Part shown: positions 1 through 11,619 of the stretch, piece after piece | How positions within the stretch are numbered: position 1 is the first letter of the stretch | How the letters are laid out: the number at the start of each line of letters is the position of its first letter | NCBI GenBank assembly: GCA_027625915.1 | Contig: JANTQA010000008.1 | Coordinates: 13,145,001 to 13,209,000 of the forward strand | DNA length: 64,000 nucleotides | Source: Anaeramoeba flamelloides | Taxonomy: Eukaryota > Metamonada > Anaeramoebidae | Direction: 5' to 3' | Position numbers and translations under genes: made by a program | Notes under the pieces: model-generated | Told to the model about the DNA's origin: nothing | Databases searched by the model: none | The model's input: only the letters and a program-made list of their open reading frames with translations

Positions 1-1779
1 ATAATAGATTTGAGATTTTGTCTGAAAATAATTGGAAAAAAATGATTAATATGATTTTCAATCGCAATAAGAGTTCAAGAATTTCAATTGTATTGAATAA
101 AATAGATTAATTTTCAAGAAATTTTAATGATTGGAGGTAGAAATAAAAAAAAAAATAAGTAAATTATGTTTTGATTTTTATATCAACTCGAAATGAGTTA
201 TAATTCTAGGGAATTTCAAACATAAAAAAAGACATACTTTGAATAATAGATTCAACAATAAAATAAAAGAATGAAAGAGGATTAATGAAATTTTCTTGAA
301 GAATTATAAAGTTTGACTTTTGAATTCTAATCAAGATCTTTTTTGTCCTTCATGAATATTGAGTTTTCTATTAAACTTTTTATCTCTATAAGACATGTAA
401 CAAAATCCTATATTTTTGAATTGATATAAAAAATACACTAGAGACAGCTTTTTTTTTTTTTCAATTTTTTTAAAACAATTTGATCGGTCTGATTATTCAA
501 TGTTTAGTATCCTAGAAATTTACTTTTTTGATTCCAATCAAACACATTTAAGCTATTTCTAAGAAAGTGGGGAAAATTAATTGTAAAATATATTTATTAA
601 ACTCAATCATCAAAAAGGTATTTAAATTTACAAAATCATTAACTACTACCAATTGATTTTTGATAATAATTCAAATTCTTAATGAGTATAGTATTAACTA
701 AAAAATTGATATTCAATTTTATGATCTTGATTTTATCTGGATATTTTCTAGTGGTGAAAATAGGATTTTTATTATTTTCTTTTTGATCAAAAAAATCATT
801 TTGATAATTGTTTTATCTCAACAAATTGTCAAATAGAATTGAAAACATAGAATTGTATTTGATTGTTTATAAAACCATTTATACCCTTTCCATGTTTCCA
901 TTTTTTTATTGAAATTGGTTGTACATTGTTTTTCTAGAAAAAAGGTACTGTTTATTTCTTTATTCATTTTACAAAATATTTCACCCAAAATAATTTGAAA
1001 TAAACACCTTCGTAATTGATTCAATCAGTATTAATATTAAACTTAATTTGATATTGTTAATTAACGAACAGCTCAACTAAAAAAGAGGTTTTTTTCTGAA
1101 ATGTAAAAATACAAATGTCCCCACTTATTTGGAAATAACTTGTTCAAGATATAAAATAAAATATAAAACGTCCTCGCTAATCCTTACAATTAGTATTTAT
1201 GAAAATATAAATTATAAAGTTAAATAAAAAAAGTGTTAGTATCCCAAAATTAGAATTGTAATTTTGAAGGTAAGGGTAGAATTTTGTTTTAATATATTAA
1301 TTAACTTTTATTTAATTGTTTTTAGTTGCAATAAATAAGATCTACATTCCGATTCGACAATTTTGTCTAATATCTTTTAGAGAATTACTAATTGGTTTTT
1401 TTTTTTAATTACTATCCCCATTCTAATACTTTGTGGGTGATGTATACAAGTCTTTAATCAAAAAATGTGATTGAAAACATTTCCAATTAGATGGGAGTCA
1501 ATATATTGACTTTTTTTGAATTTATGAGAAATTTATAGAAAAAAATTAAAAAATCAGAAAAATAAAAATATTATTGAATAAAAACAAGACAAATTTAATA
1601 AATATTTTCATTTTTTTTTGATTTTGATAGGAATTATTTTCGAGTAAACTAAATTTCATAATAAATGGCCCATCTTACATTTGAATTTTGAATTGCTTTT
1701 ATATCGTTTTGAAGTTTTTCCTCTCACAATGAAAACTTTGCCAATAAATCATTTTTTCTCTTTTTTATTTTTTCAACAG
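1..1779. other. gene-free AT-rich stretch
   Basis: No reading frame here looks like a protein; the short open frames are rich in Phe, Ile, Lys and Asn, as expected of random A/T tracts. The sequence just before 1780 is pyrimidine-rich and ends in CAACAG. It could be a 3' splice site for the candidate small gene that follows, so a 5' exon may lie somewhere in this stretch, but I could not locate one. Confidence 0.5.
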
Positions 1780-1791
1780 GGTTTTGTTAAA

Positions 1792-2082
1792 ATGGAAAAT
1801 GAAAATGAAAAATTGGAAAGAAGTAACAGATTAATTAATGAAAAAATTGATTTCAAATATGAAAAAGAGATTAGATTTAGTTATTCAAACGGAAGGAGAA
1901 TCGATAAATGGGTTTTTTTAATTTTTTATATTTTCTATTTTTTATGTAATGCTTCTTTCAAAATAAATGAACCAATTTTTTTTAACTGTTTTTTTTATTT
2001 TTTTTTCCTTTATTTTTAGACAAAAAATAAATATCTCTTGAGTATATTATTGAATATTAAAAGCGAAATTTTTATATTATAA
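1792..2082 (+). CDS. possible small two-exon gene, unrecognised
   Basis: A candidate only. Exon 1792-1911 starts at an ATG and encodes a charged peptide beginning MENENEKLERSN and ending NGRRIDKW. It stops at TGG followed by GTTTTT. A T-rich tract ends in TTTTTAG at 2018-2019, and the next bases continue in the same phase as TKNKYLL and then about 13 further residues to a TAA at 2080-2082, giving 60 residues. A good 3' splice site (TTTTTTCAACAG) also sits just upstream at 1779, so 1780-1911 could be an internal exon of a larger gene with distant exons, as seen elsewhere in this window. A second donor-like GTATAT lies at 2042. The peptide matches no family I recognise. The charged composition differs sharply from the flanking A/T tracts, which is the main reason to list it. 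Confidence 0.38.
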
Positions 2083-4599
2083 TAGATAACTCCAATTATT
2101 AAAAATATTTTTCTTTAAAATTTGATTTTTAATGGGAAAATTATTTTGAAAGATAGTTTATATTCAAGCTCTAGGGATAAATTGTCTGGGATTCAAAATA
2201 ATTTAGTTAAAACCAGGTACATGGTGGATTTTAAATTTTCAAAATTTAAGAGGTAATATTATAGATTAACAGAAATAAAAAAAATAATTTTTTTTTTATA
2301 AAATATAAAAAAAGGAGTAATTATTTTTAAAAATTTTTGATTTTATTATTCAAATAGGTTCTATTTTTTTTTTAAATTTTATGATATTTTGTATTTTGTC
2401 CATTTTTTTTTTTTTTCAAGTATATATGATTTTTTATTTCGGTAATTCATAAAATATTTTTTTTCAAAAAAGCTGTAGTAAAGGTTGAAAACCTTTTACC
2501 CTATAATTTCATTTTTTTTAAGAGAAATGAAACCAAGAACTGAACTTTCATTTAAATTTCATAATATTCTTTGAAGAATGAGAACGAAAAGATAATATAT
2601 TATCATTTAGATTTTTAATACGAGTTACAAAAATTTCTACCAAAACGGAGAGATTATGAAGCGTTATGATTAGAACATATGATAAATAAATAATATTAAC
2701 TTTCAAACACCGAACCATAGAAGAATGTTTGTATAATATTTACAAACGCAGGTCCATATTTAATAACCTGTAAGTTCGACCTATGGTAATCAATAATCCT
2801 ATAATCAAAATTACGAGAACTTTAACCTCAACAACCAAAAACATAAAAAAAAAAAAAAATACGTGTAAATATCTAATATATATATACCTTAGAACTGTAA
2901 ATATTCTAATTGTATTTGTATAAAATATTTGATTTGAATTATAATGTAAGGACTTCAAGAAATATAATTTATAAAAAATATCTTAAAAAATAAAAATTTA
3001 TAATTAATAATTATCTAGTTACATACAAGAAAAAAATAACTTTAAAATTTTTTTTTCAACTTTGTAAACTTTTTCTTGAATCTTTTGATTTTAATATTTT
3101 TCTATATTTTCTCAAAAATTTTTTTGAAAAGTTTGCCTACATATCAAAAATTTCTATTTTTAATATTTAAAACACATTTTACTTTTCTGGAGATTTTTTG
3201 GACCCTTTTGAATCCAACCTGAGCTAAAATATTTTAATGAATAATTTATTCATTACAAAAGATATTTTGGTATCATATAATAAATTTATTTTATCGATTG
3301 AATTACTAAACAATATCAATAACTGAATAATTTTGATTCTTAATTATTAAAAAGTAAAAAAAAAATATAAAATTTATTAAAAAATTATAATTTTTTTTTC
3401 AAAAATCTCGAATTTTTTTCAACATATAATTTTTTCAGATTTAAATTATTTGTCCAACAGTTTGGGTTAAATTATTATTTGATTTTTTTTAATTTTTACT
3501 ATTTAATTTTTCATTTCAAAAATATAGACATAAAATATACAATATTATTGAATAAAAAACCCTATATCAAAAATTAATTTCCAAGATCGGGATTAATTAA
3601 GATTAAAAAATTCAATTTTCGACAAGATTATTTTCAAATTTTTACTACCTAAAAAATTCAAAAAAAATTTTTTTTTTTAGTTTGGAAGATTATTTTATTA
3701 TCTTTGAATAATAGTTTGTAGTTATTTTATATCCTTTTTTACAAAATTTAGGTTCATCATTTTATCGATTAAAAAATTTTTTTATTGATTTGATTATAAG
3801 TTCTTAAATGTAATTTTTTCACATTTTTTTTTTGTTTTTCAATTAATTTCAATTTTTAAAATAAAAGTTTTTGAAATTTTTAACAATTAAACTTTTAATT
3901 TCTAGTCAAAAGAAACCAATTTCATTTTTCTTTTTATTTAATATTTATTGAAATTTTTATCTAAAAAAAAAATGAAAATTTCAGTAATATATTTTTTAAT
4001 TTATTTATCTATTATAAAATTACCAAAGCTATTTGATATTTATTATAAATAAATCAACGTATTGAGTTTTGAATTACTATTCTTATAATAAAAAATTTTA
4101 ATTTATTAAAATTCAAATAAAAATAAAAATCTTTAAAAAAAGGTAAAAATGAAAAATTATAAAATTTTTTCTAATATTGGAAACAAAATAAAATAACATA
4201 ACTACTTTATCTATGAAATATTTTTACATTTATTATAATTCAAATGAAAAAAAATAAGTTTTAAGGGATTAAAGTCTTATAAGGAGAAGCCTAAGATCAA
4301 AGTCGGTTGTTCTTGCGCTTTTATCACATTAGTGTTCCAGGTTCAAATGTCTCCAAAAATTCGATTTGTGAAGTTGTATTATTTATTGATCTCATCAATT
4401 AAAAATAATCCTTGAATTAGTAAAAAAACCCAAAGAATTCCAGAAAAAAATCCGCCTTTCATCATACTAATTTCAAGGTTGAATTATCAATATCCAGGCT
4501 CCAAAGTTACAAAATATCTTTCTTAAAATTTATCACAAAATGTTGGTTTGTTACCAAAAAATTCGTTTTTTGGAAAATTACATAATTAACAAATAGATT
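2083..4599. other. gene-free AT-rich stretch
   Basis: Nothing protein-like is visible on either strand. The sequence is mostly A/T tracts. A GC-richer patch at about 4285-4360 has a weak tRNA-like look and is treated under rejected items. Confidence 0.5.
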
Positions 4600-4885
4600 T
4601 TTTTTGACAAATTATTCTGATATATTGGAAATATATTTATGTTACAATAAGCTTTTTTTAAAAACAAAAACCAAAACTAAACATTCTTTGGAGTTTTTAT
4701 TCTGATAATTATTGAGTTAATCTTTGAAATTAAAAAAATTATAAAAATAGTTACTTTTGGAAGTTCTAAATATGAATTTTTTTAAATACTGGAATACTAT
4801 TATTTTGAGTTTCTTATTTTAGGATTTGGAAAAGGAATTAAAAAAAATTTCCAAAATAAAAATTTTTAATTGTGATCCTTATTAA
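4600..4885 (+). repeat. dispersed repeat, second copy at 42540-42800
   Basis: This stretch aligns over about 270 bases with 42540-42800. Shared landmarks in order are TTGGAAATATATTTA, CAAAACTAA, CTTTGG followed by GTTTTTAT, and AAATACTGGAATA. No terminal repeats were found, so the boundaries are approximate. The match may extend left to about 4480, because 42000-42050 resembles 4475-4520. The second copy lies inside the translin intron. Confidence 0.6.
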
Positions 4886-5153
4886 AAAAACCAATAATTT
4901 ACTGTTAGATAATATTTAGAATAGATTTTTTAGAGTCACAGAAACTATGTGATCCATGCAACACTAATATCATTTACACCCAATTACAACATACTTTGAT
5001 TATAGAGGAATCTAGGGTGACGTTAATCCCTTAACAATTCAAATTTCCAAAAAAAAAATCAAATGTGTGACTGCTTTCACTTTCTTATTGGAACCTGAAA
5101 AAAATTTCATATTAATTCATAGAAAAACAAAATGAATAAAAAATAGGATTGAT

Positions 5154-6011
5154 TCACTTCAAATTTTTTTTTAAACAATCTAATAATCTCTTACAAACCA
5201 AATGAAGAGGGGTGTTTCCATGATTTTTTTCTTTAAGGTTAGGATTGGCACCCTTTTTCAGAAGTAAAGAAATTGTTTCCAAATTAATATTGTCGCGTAT
5301 TGCACAAAAATGGAGCGCAATCCAGCTAAGTTCGTTTGCTAGGTTCGGGTCTGCACCATAATTTAAGAGTAATTTTGTGTGCTCTGTGTTTGAATATTTG
5401 ACACCGCAAAGAAAATGGAGTGGGGAATATTTTGTATTTCCTCTCAGGTTTGGATTAGCTCCATTTTTTAAAAAGATTGTAATAACGTCCTTCATTGTGT
5501 TTTCATTCTCAAATTTTGAAGAGCTTTTACAAAGGTAATGAAAAGGAGTCAACAAATAATTATCAAACTGATTAGGGTTGGCGTTATAATGGAACAATAA
5601 AGAAAAAATCTTTTTGATCTTTTTCTTCTTTTTCTTCTTTTTTTGATGGTTGTGTTTCGTGTCAAAATTTTTATTCAAGACCAACAAATGAAGACAATTT
5701 TGTTGATCTTCATTGAAAGAATTTGGATCCGCGCCGTGCTTTAATAAGCACTCAACAATCAAATAATTTGGCTTTTTTATTGAACACAAATAGTGTAGGC
5801 ACGTTTTTTTGTTTTGATTTTTTATATTCGGGTTAATCCCAATCTCGCACAAATAATTTACAATTTCATGTCCCTTCTTGTGTTCAACTGCAACAGACAG
5901 TAATGTTGATCCATCAAGACCACGATAATTTAAAAGGTGTTTTTTGTCAATTTTTTGAATGTCTTCAAGCTGTTTATTTATAATTGAACTTGGAAAGCCC
6001 TTGCGATCCAT
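5154..6011 (-). CDS. ankyrin-repeat protein
   Basis: An uninterrupted 285-residue frame opens with ATG (MDRKGFPSSIINK) and ends in TGA. From about residue 30 it is a run of seven ankyrin-type units. Typical pieces recur: TPLHLVC, SPLHFLC, TPFHYLC, LLKHGADPN, LLLNYGADPN, LLKKGANPN. The third unit is interrupted by a Lys-rich insert (about residues 122-135). The last unit is cut short after HLVCKRLL. Ankyrin stacks bind other proteins, and no catalytic domain or membrane segment accompanies this one, so the partner and pathway cannot be named. The abrupt end inside a repeat leaves open a further exon, though the bases at the stop (GTGAAT) are a weaker donor than those used by other genes here. 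Its base composition is clearly richer in G+C than the flanks, as for the other real genes. Confidence 0.9.
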   Translation of the reverse strand: MDRKGFPSSIINKQLEDIQKIDKKHLLNYRGLDGSTLLSVAVEHKKGHEIVNYLCEIGINPNIKNQNKKTCLHYLCSIKKPNYLIVECLLKHGADPNSFNEDQQNCLHLLVLNKNFDTKHNHQKKKKKKKKIKKIFSLLFHYNANPNQFDNYLLTPFHYLCKSSSKFENENTMKDVITIFLKNGANPNLRGNTKYSPLHFLCGVKYSNTEHTKLLLNYGADPNLANELSWIALHFCAIRDNINLETISLLLKKGANPNLKEKNHGNTPLHLVCKRLLDCLKKNLK

Positions 6012-7690
6012 TTTACAAAGAAACTATATTACAAAGATTTTTGATCTTTTTAAAATTTGTTTGGGATTCAAGAAAAAATGTCATGAATTTTGTTCTGTTT
6101 GTCAACTTTAAAAGTGTTGAAAAGTATTGGTAATGGTTGGAAAGTGCTTAGAAGATTGTAAATACTCAAATCTTTTTCAAAGTCATGAGATTTTATAACC
6201 TTATATTTGATTTTTAACTTGTATAAGATGGGAGGTGAATTTCTTTTTTCTTATCTAAAAATATTCTTTTCATATCGGGTTCACCCAATGTATATCAATT
6301 AAAACAAAAAAAAGGTACCAAACATATAAATAGAGTTCACTAAAAGCAATATCTTAATTCGAGAATATGGATTTGGAAGAGAAAATATTGATTAGAAATA
6401 TGCGATAAATTTTTACGTATTTATTATTCTAATAAAAGTAATGAAAATGGAAATTAATATTTCAGGATTTTAAAGTTAAAATAAAATTTTCATATACACG
6501 AAAAATACTGTTCATTCATTTTCGCATATATGATTACTATCTTTTCTCCAAAGATTAAAAATATTTATTTACTGGTATTTGAATTTGTAATAGGAATAAT
6601 TTTTATTTTCAATTTCCCTTTTTTCAAATAGAGAACACAAATTACAACCTACTTCTATTTATAAAAGAAAAATATGGAAATGGAATTAAAAATTTTTTCC
6701 CATTTAGAATGCAAATAACAGTATACAACATTAAAGTGGAGTAAAGAGATGTGTTTTTATCTTTCATACTTTACAAAAATTACTCTAATTGAAAAATATT
6801 GATTTCTGTTGAAATAAAAGAAACAAATCAATAGGATGAAAACAACTCTTAAAGAAGAAAATAAATACTTTAAATATATTTTAATAACGAATTCTGAAGA
6901 TATTGAAAGATCAAAAGGTAATATTTGACATAAAAAACGAGAAAAAGATATATTTTTAATTTTTAACACAAAAACATTAGGTTTTGCCAAATTTTAGAAT
7001 TATTAGAAATTTTTCGAAACTCAAATATTTAATATTTTTTGACTATTTATATTAAATCAAGATTTAATCTCAAAAAGTATTTTAAATCTAACGTAAGTAA
7101 GTATTGAATATTTTCCTGTTTACAAATACCAAAACCTATAAAAAAGATATATAATTTAAATTTTTGTAAGGGGTTAAAGTAAAAAACATAAGCTATTTAT
7201 ATTATTGTCCTAAATAATAAATAATTAATACTGTGATATTTGTGATCTAGGGGCATTCTAATTGATGAAAGTGTTCAAAATTTTAAAGGAAACTCATTAA
7301 AATATTAAAAATAACACCTAAAACATGTTATAAAAAAATTATAAAAAATTATAAAATTTGTTTTTTTTTATACAAAAAGTTTTTGAAAATTTTTCCTTAT
7401 GTTATATTGGTGTTCTACAATAAAAAAACTTATTATATAATTTGTTCTGATTTTCAGATTTTTAAAAAAATAAACAATAAAATAAAAAAAAACATAATAT
7501 ATTTTGTTAAAATTGTTTGAGTAATAAAAACCATGTCGAAAACTGTTATAAATTGGAAATTTGTCATTTAAAAACATCTTTTTAAACAAAGATTAATTAA
7601 ATATTTACCTATAGGTTTTATTTTCATTATTATTTTGTTAATAAAAAAAAATTCAAAAATTTGGAATATTGAAAAATAATAGTAAATATA

Positions 7691-8228
7691 AACTAAAATT
7701 CAAAATTTTCCACACAGCTAAAACATTTCAGACAATCACAATAATAGAATTTCATTGAAATTGAAGATAATTTTGATTTTTGTAAAATATGAAAATCATT
7801 TTTTCATCTTTTGAGTTTTTTGTTTTCATTTCATTGTTTGAATTACGTTATTTGTTACGTTGGATCAAAATTTTTTACAACCATTGATATTAGGGTTAAA
7901 TTTGAGTTGTTCCATATAGAAGAACTCAAAAAAAAAATTAGTTGGTAGTATCTAACCATTTGATCGATCAATATTCCTAATAGAATTTAAACAAATTTAG
8001 TAATTCATTTTTTTTTGTTTTGCTCTCTCCAAAATTTTTAACACACCCATGATTTATTTGTATTGATAATTATTTATTTATTGTTTTGTGAGTATTATAT
8101 TTATAAAAAAGTGTTAAAATTTCAATTAGTAAATGCTTCTAATTTGATAAATCTTCTGGAATTGATTAAATAAGGTTTTTTTTTTCACAAATCGAATTTT
8201 GGTCTGTTAAAAATTTTGAATTGGGGTT
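7691..8228 (+). mobile_element. family A inverted-repeat DNA element, copy 1
   Basis: A 538-bp unit flanked by TA on both sides. The left end reads AACTAAAATTCAAAATTTTC and the right end is its imperfect inverse, AAAATTTTGAATTGGGGTT. Very similar copies of almost the same length lie at 26408-26940 (opposite strand) and 61521-62060, with a rearranged one near 13948-14590. TA duplication and about 25-bp inverted ends are typical of Tc1/mariner-type elements and their non-autonomous derivatives. The interior has no intact transposase. Confidence 0.75.
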
Positions 8229-8838
8229 TAATTTGTTAAAAAAAAATTTATTCATTTTTTTTAAAAAAAATCAGAATATATACAAGATTTTTGTTATATA
8301 GATGTCATATAATTGTTTTAATTTTTTTTTTTTTTCAAATGTAGAGTCTCTTTTGGGTTTTAATTCTTTTTTTTTTTTTCTATTTCAATGACTCGCTTAC
8401 TACATATTTGCAATGGGGAGTAGTGTTAGTTTATCAATAATTTATTAAAACTAGTATTTTAATATATATTTGAATTAATAACTAACAGATATCAATAATC
8501 AATAAGTTAAATATATCATTAAGTGTATTTCTAAAGGATTAAAAAGAGGGGGTTTCTTATAGAATAACAAATTAAAATCAAAAAAAAATCAAAAAATAAG
8601 TTTTTTCCTAAAAATAATTTATTTAATATTTCGAAATACGGATCTCGATAGCCTTTGTAAAAAAGAAAGGATTTGATTTATGGGGGGGGGTCAAGAGTTA
8701 ATTTTAAAATTATCTCCAAAAAAAGTTATTATTATAATTTATTACCCGGTTCATTGAATTTTTATCATAAGAAATCAAATTCCAAATAGTACCAATTAAA
8801 ATAATTTTAAAAAATCGTTTATTTTAATTTATAGTATT

Positions 8839-9005
8839 GTGAAAAATACCCGATATGTAAAAAATCCCTGAAAGTATTTTTTAATTTTTAGTATTAGGAA
8901 AATTTTTAATAAAATCTTAAAAAAAAACAAACAATTTTTTTTATTGGTTCAGTAAAGAAACATACCCGAGGTTCATTAAAGTGAACTTTCTAGAGGATAA
9001 ATGTT
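8839..9005 (+). mobile_element. internally deleted copy of the 490-bp inverted-repeat family
   Basis: It begins with GTGAAAAATACCCGATATG and ATCCCTGAAA, matching the left end of the element at 18998-19489. It then passes into sequence that matches the inverse of that element's right half (ACATACCCGAGGTTCATTAAAGTG region). One terminus appears to be lost. Confidence 0.5.
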
Positions 9006-9200
9006 TATTTTTTTTGATAAAATAGGCATTCTATCTTATATTTTACATAAACTAGATTTTTATGGATCTTTACGATGAATTTATACAATCATATTTTTTA
9101 TTCTTATTTTTAATTGATTTAATGATTATTTTGAACAAGTGTTATTTAATTGATCATCATTCTAATAAACTTTTAACTTATAAATTTCAAAAATTTGATT

Positions 9201-9396
9201 ACATTCAGTTCCACTCTAAGGCAAAAACTTTAACAAAAATCAAGGAACAATAAAAATCCCAAACTAATGTACAAAATTTAGATTCTAGGATAATAATTTA
9301 TGTAAAAACAAATTACAAATTTGGTTCCTTAATTAGGTATTTTTTAGTGCCTTAAATTTTGTTGAAGTTTGTGTCTTAAATTTGAAACTGAGTGTA
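9201..9396. mobile_element. 197-bp palindromic MITE, copy 1
   Basis: The two halves are inverse of each other: CAGTTCCACTCTAAGG near the start and GTTTGTGTCTTAAATTTG near the end. Copies of the same length occur at 12993-13190 and 32683-32880. It is too short to code for anything and is built like a foldback miniature element. Confidence 0.65.
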
Positions 9397-9844
9397 CTAA
9401 ATAAATGATTTGAAATTATCCAGCAATTACAAAACAATTTTCGTAATATTGGTAATTTTAACCAATTAAAAATCTTGTAAGGAATTATTTTCATTTTCTA
9501 TATTTTTTTCAATATTATACTTGAAATTCAATAATTTTAATAGTTAAATTGACAAAAAAAAATACAGCATCTTTATCTTAAAAACTGGAGTAAAAATATA
9601 ATTACCACAAAAGAACTAAACTCACTTTTAAAGCTAATTTCAGATTGAATTATTGATTTTAGAAAGATTTAATCCATTTTTCTCAATTTTCGAATAAGTT
9701 CAAAATTCAACAGATTTCCAAATCATTTTAAAAATATCCTATTTTCAAATTCGATGAAAAAAAATGCCAATCATATTTCCTGTAAAAGGAAGTATACAAA
9801 AACACACTTTAAAAATCAAACAGCTGAGTTTTAAATTGACTAAT

Positions 9845-10740
9845 ATATAACCAATCTACTTGATTTCAAAAAAAATTACAATCATTATTTTAAACTTGAA
9901 AAAAAAATATTTTCTTAAGCAGAATCTTTTTTTACCAGACAATTTTTATTGTTTGTTGCCAAAAAAAGTACAAGAAAATCGAATAAACTATTAAATTCAA
10001 AATGTTCTATCAAAATTTTTTAAATATGTCAAATTCAATTTCAGACCTAAAGAAGGACTATTTAGTTTGATATTTTCTAATTAATAATTATGTCTATAAT
10101 CTTTATTTTTGTTAAATGATTCACTAACACCATAAAGATTTACAATTCAATAAGCTTGATAATATTTCTTAATTTTTTAAAGATTTTCAAAAAAAATTTA
10201 ACAAATTACAATTAATAATTCTAAATAATACAAAAAAAAAAAAAATCTATTTACATATAACTGATTTTAATACTCTTAGGTTCTTATTTTTACTATATGT
10301 GCTTGAAATAGAATATTACGTAGTCTTTTAAATTTCAAGAAATTTAATAAATATTTATAGAAAATAAACTAAATTATCGCTTTTTTTTTGATCTTTAAAT
10401 ATCAAATATTTTCATTTATTTTTCTCTGTTTTTCAAATAAGATTAAATTTGGAATTTAATTTATACCCATAAATTCTCAATAAATTACTAAAAGTGGTAA
10501 TTTAGAAAATTAAAAATATTTTGATAATTTTTTAATTTCCTGTTTGATCTTAAAAATCTCAATAAAAAGTTCTGAATCAAATATTTTGACTAAAAATTAA
10601 ACTGGCAAAAAGGGATTCTTTTACAACAAAAGGAGAACACATTTCTACAAAGTTAGTCAAAAAGTTTTCTATCAGGTTTAATTGTGACCTTTTTAAAAAA
10701 AGTGCTCTATTACCTTTGCGAAAAAAAAATTAAATAAAAT
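9845..10740 (+). repeat. single arm of the foldback family, copy 1
   Basis: It matches the right arm of the 2-kb foldback at 27536-29545 and the similar stretch at 57870-58765. Shared points are AATCTACTTGATTTTC, a region around GAAATTTAATAAATATTT, and a right end with CTATTACCTTTG followed by AAATAAA. Only one arm is present, so it is either half of a foldback or an ordinary dispersed repeat from which the foldback was built. Borders are approximate. Confidence 0.55.
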
Positions 10741-10902
10741 TTTCCAACTACATAATACCAAGTGTCTGTTTTTAAATTATTTCACCTGAAAAGTTTGAAT
10801 CGAAGTCCAGAGTTCAACTCTGCTGAGTCTTAATGAGAGAATTAAAAAAGCCATTTTTATTCTGAAAAAATCAATTTATTATTTCGTTTTTTTACAATTA
10901 AG

Positions 10903-11619
10903 ATGTCTTTTCTCCGTAAAAAATCGAAAAAACAAAAGAACTTTTTACAAAGAGCTGACTCTGGGAAAAATTTAATGGAAAACAAAGAAAAAAAGACAAC
11001 CAAAACCCAAAACAAAGATCTCAACAAACGGATCACAGGAATAGTTAGAGACTGTAAAACACTTTACCAAATCACAAACTTGTCTCGTGGAAACGAAGAA
11101 GAGCTTTTGAATGATTTTCTTTTTCAAGAATTCCACGAAAAAGTTCTTGAAGATAGCTCAGCGCTTCAAAATATCTTAGAAAAATCACAATTAACAAAAA
11201 AAATGAACAAAGAAGTCGAACAAACACTTGATCGAATTAGCAACGTGATTAAATTTACAGACAAATCACTTGAGATTGCAAAGAGCAAAATCAAATTGCA
11301 AGAAGAGAAAGAAAAAGAAAAAGAAAAAGAAAAAGAAACACAAAAAGAAAAAGAAACACAAAAAGAAAAAGAAACAAAAAAAGAAAAAGAAAAAGAAAAA
11401 ACCGAACAATTACTTGAGGTTAACACAACACCAACAAGAGAAAGAAAAAGAAGAGCAACAGTTAACGGCAGCCCAAAAGAAAAAAAAAAGCCCGAAATTG
11501 ACTTACTCATTCCTTCATTAAAACGAAAAGACTCCTCGGAAATGTTTGATGACTTCTTTACAAGAAGACAAAGACGTTATTCAGGAAGTCGGCTTTACAA
11601 AGATGAAAAACAAAAATAA
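10903..11619 (+). CDS. charged coiled-coil protein, unrecognised
   Basis: A 238-residue frame runs from ATG (MSFLRKKSKKQKNF) to TAA. I do not recognise the family. Residues 1-45 are strongly basic. About 45-125 look alpha-helical, with a regular spacing of Leu and Ile (LYQITNLSRGNEEELLNDF, ALQNILEKSQLTKKMNKEVE). Residues about 130-165 are an almost pure Lys/Glu repeat of the units KEKE and TQKE. The C-terminal part is basic and Ser/Thr-rich with RRQRRYS, which could serve as a nuclear-localisation or kinase site. There is no signal peptide or membrane segment. The bases before the ATG (ACAATTAAG after a T tract) resemble a 3' splice site, so a short 5' exon is possible. The repeat is encoded by a GAAAAA unit, prone to replication slippage. 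Confidence 0.75.
   Translation: MSFLRKKSKKQKNFLQRADSGKNLMENKEKKTTKTQNKDLNKRITGIVRDCKTLYQITNLSRGNEEELLNDFLFQEFHEKVLEDSSALQNILEKSQLTKKMNKEVEQTLDRISNVIKFTDKSLEIAKSKIKLQEEKEKEKEKEKETQKEKETQKEKETKKEKEKEKTEQLLEVNTTPTRERKRRATVNGSPKEKKKPEIDLLIPSLKRKDSSEMFDDFFTRRQRRYSGSRLYKDEKQK

Larger units (their letters stand above)
6012..10902. other. gene-free stretch holding four repeat copies
   Basis: No convincing gene. It carries a TA-flanked inverted-repeat element (7691-8228), a deleted copy of the 490-bp family (8839-9005), a 197-bp palindromic element (9201-9396) and a single arm of the foldback family (about 9845-10740). A degenerate piece around 6600-6720 resembles the middle of the 704-bp element at 23840-24543. 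The rest is A/T tracts. Confidence 0.55.

Noticed and set aside
4284-4360. Possible tRNA, tRNA-derived repeat or U2-like RNA (GGAGAAG start, CTAAGATCAA, then GGTTCAAAT and TCTCC end).
   Set aside because: The acceptor ends pair over only five of seven positions, no anticodon arm forms, and the U2 branch-site word GTAGTA is missing. It is probably chance or a decayed relic; a covariance-model search would settle it.
11166-11521. Long open frames on the other strand and other frame of the gene at 10903.
   Set aside because: They are shadows of its Lys/Glu repeat and consist of Phe/Ser or Lys runs.
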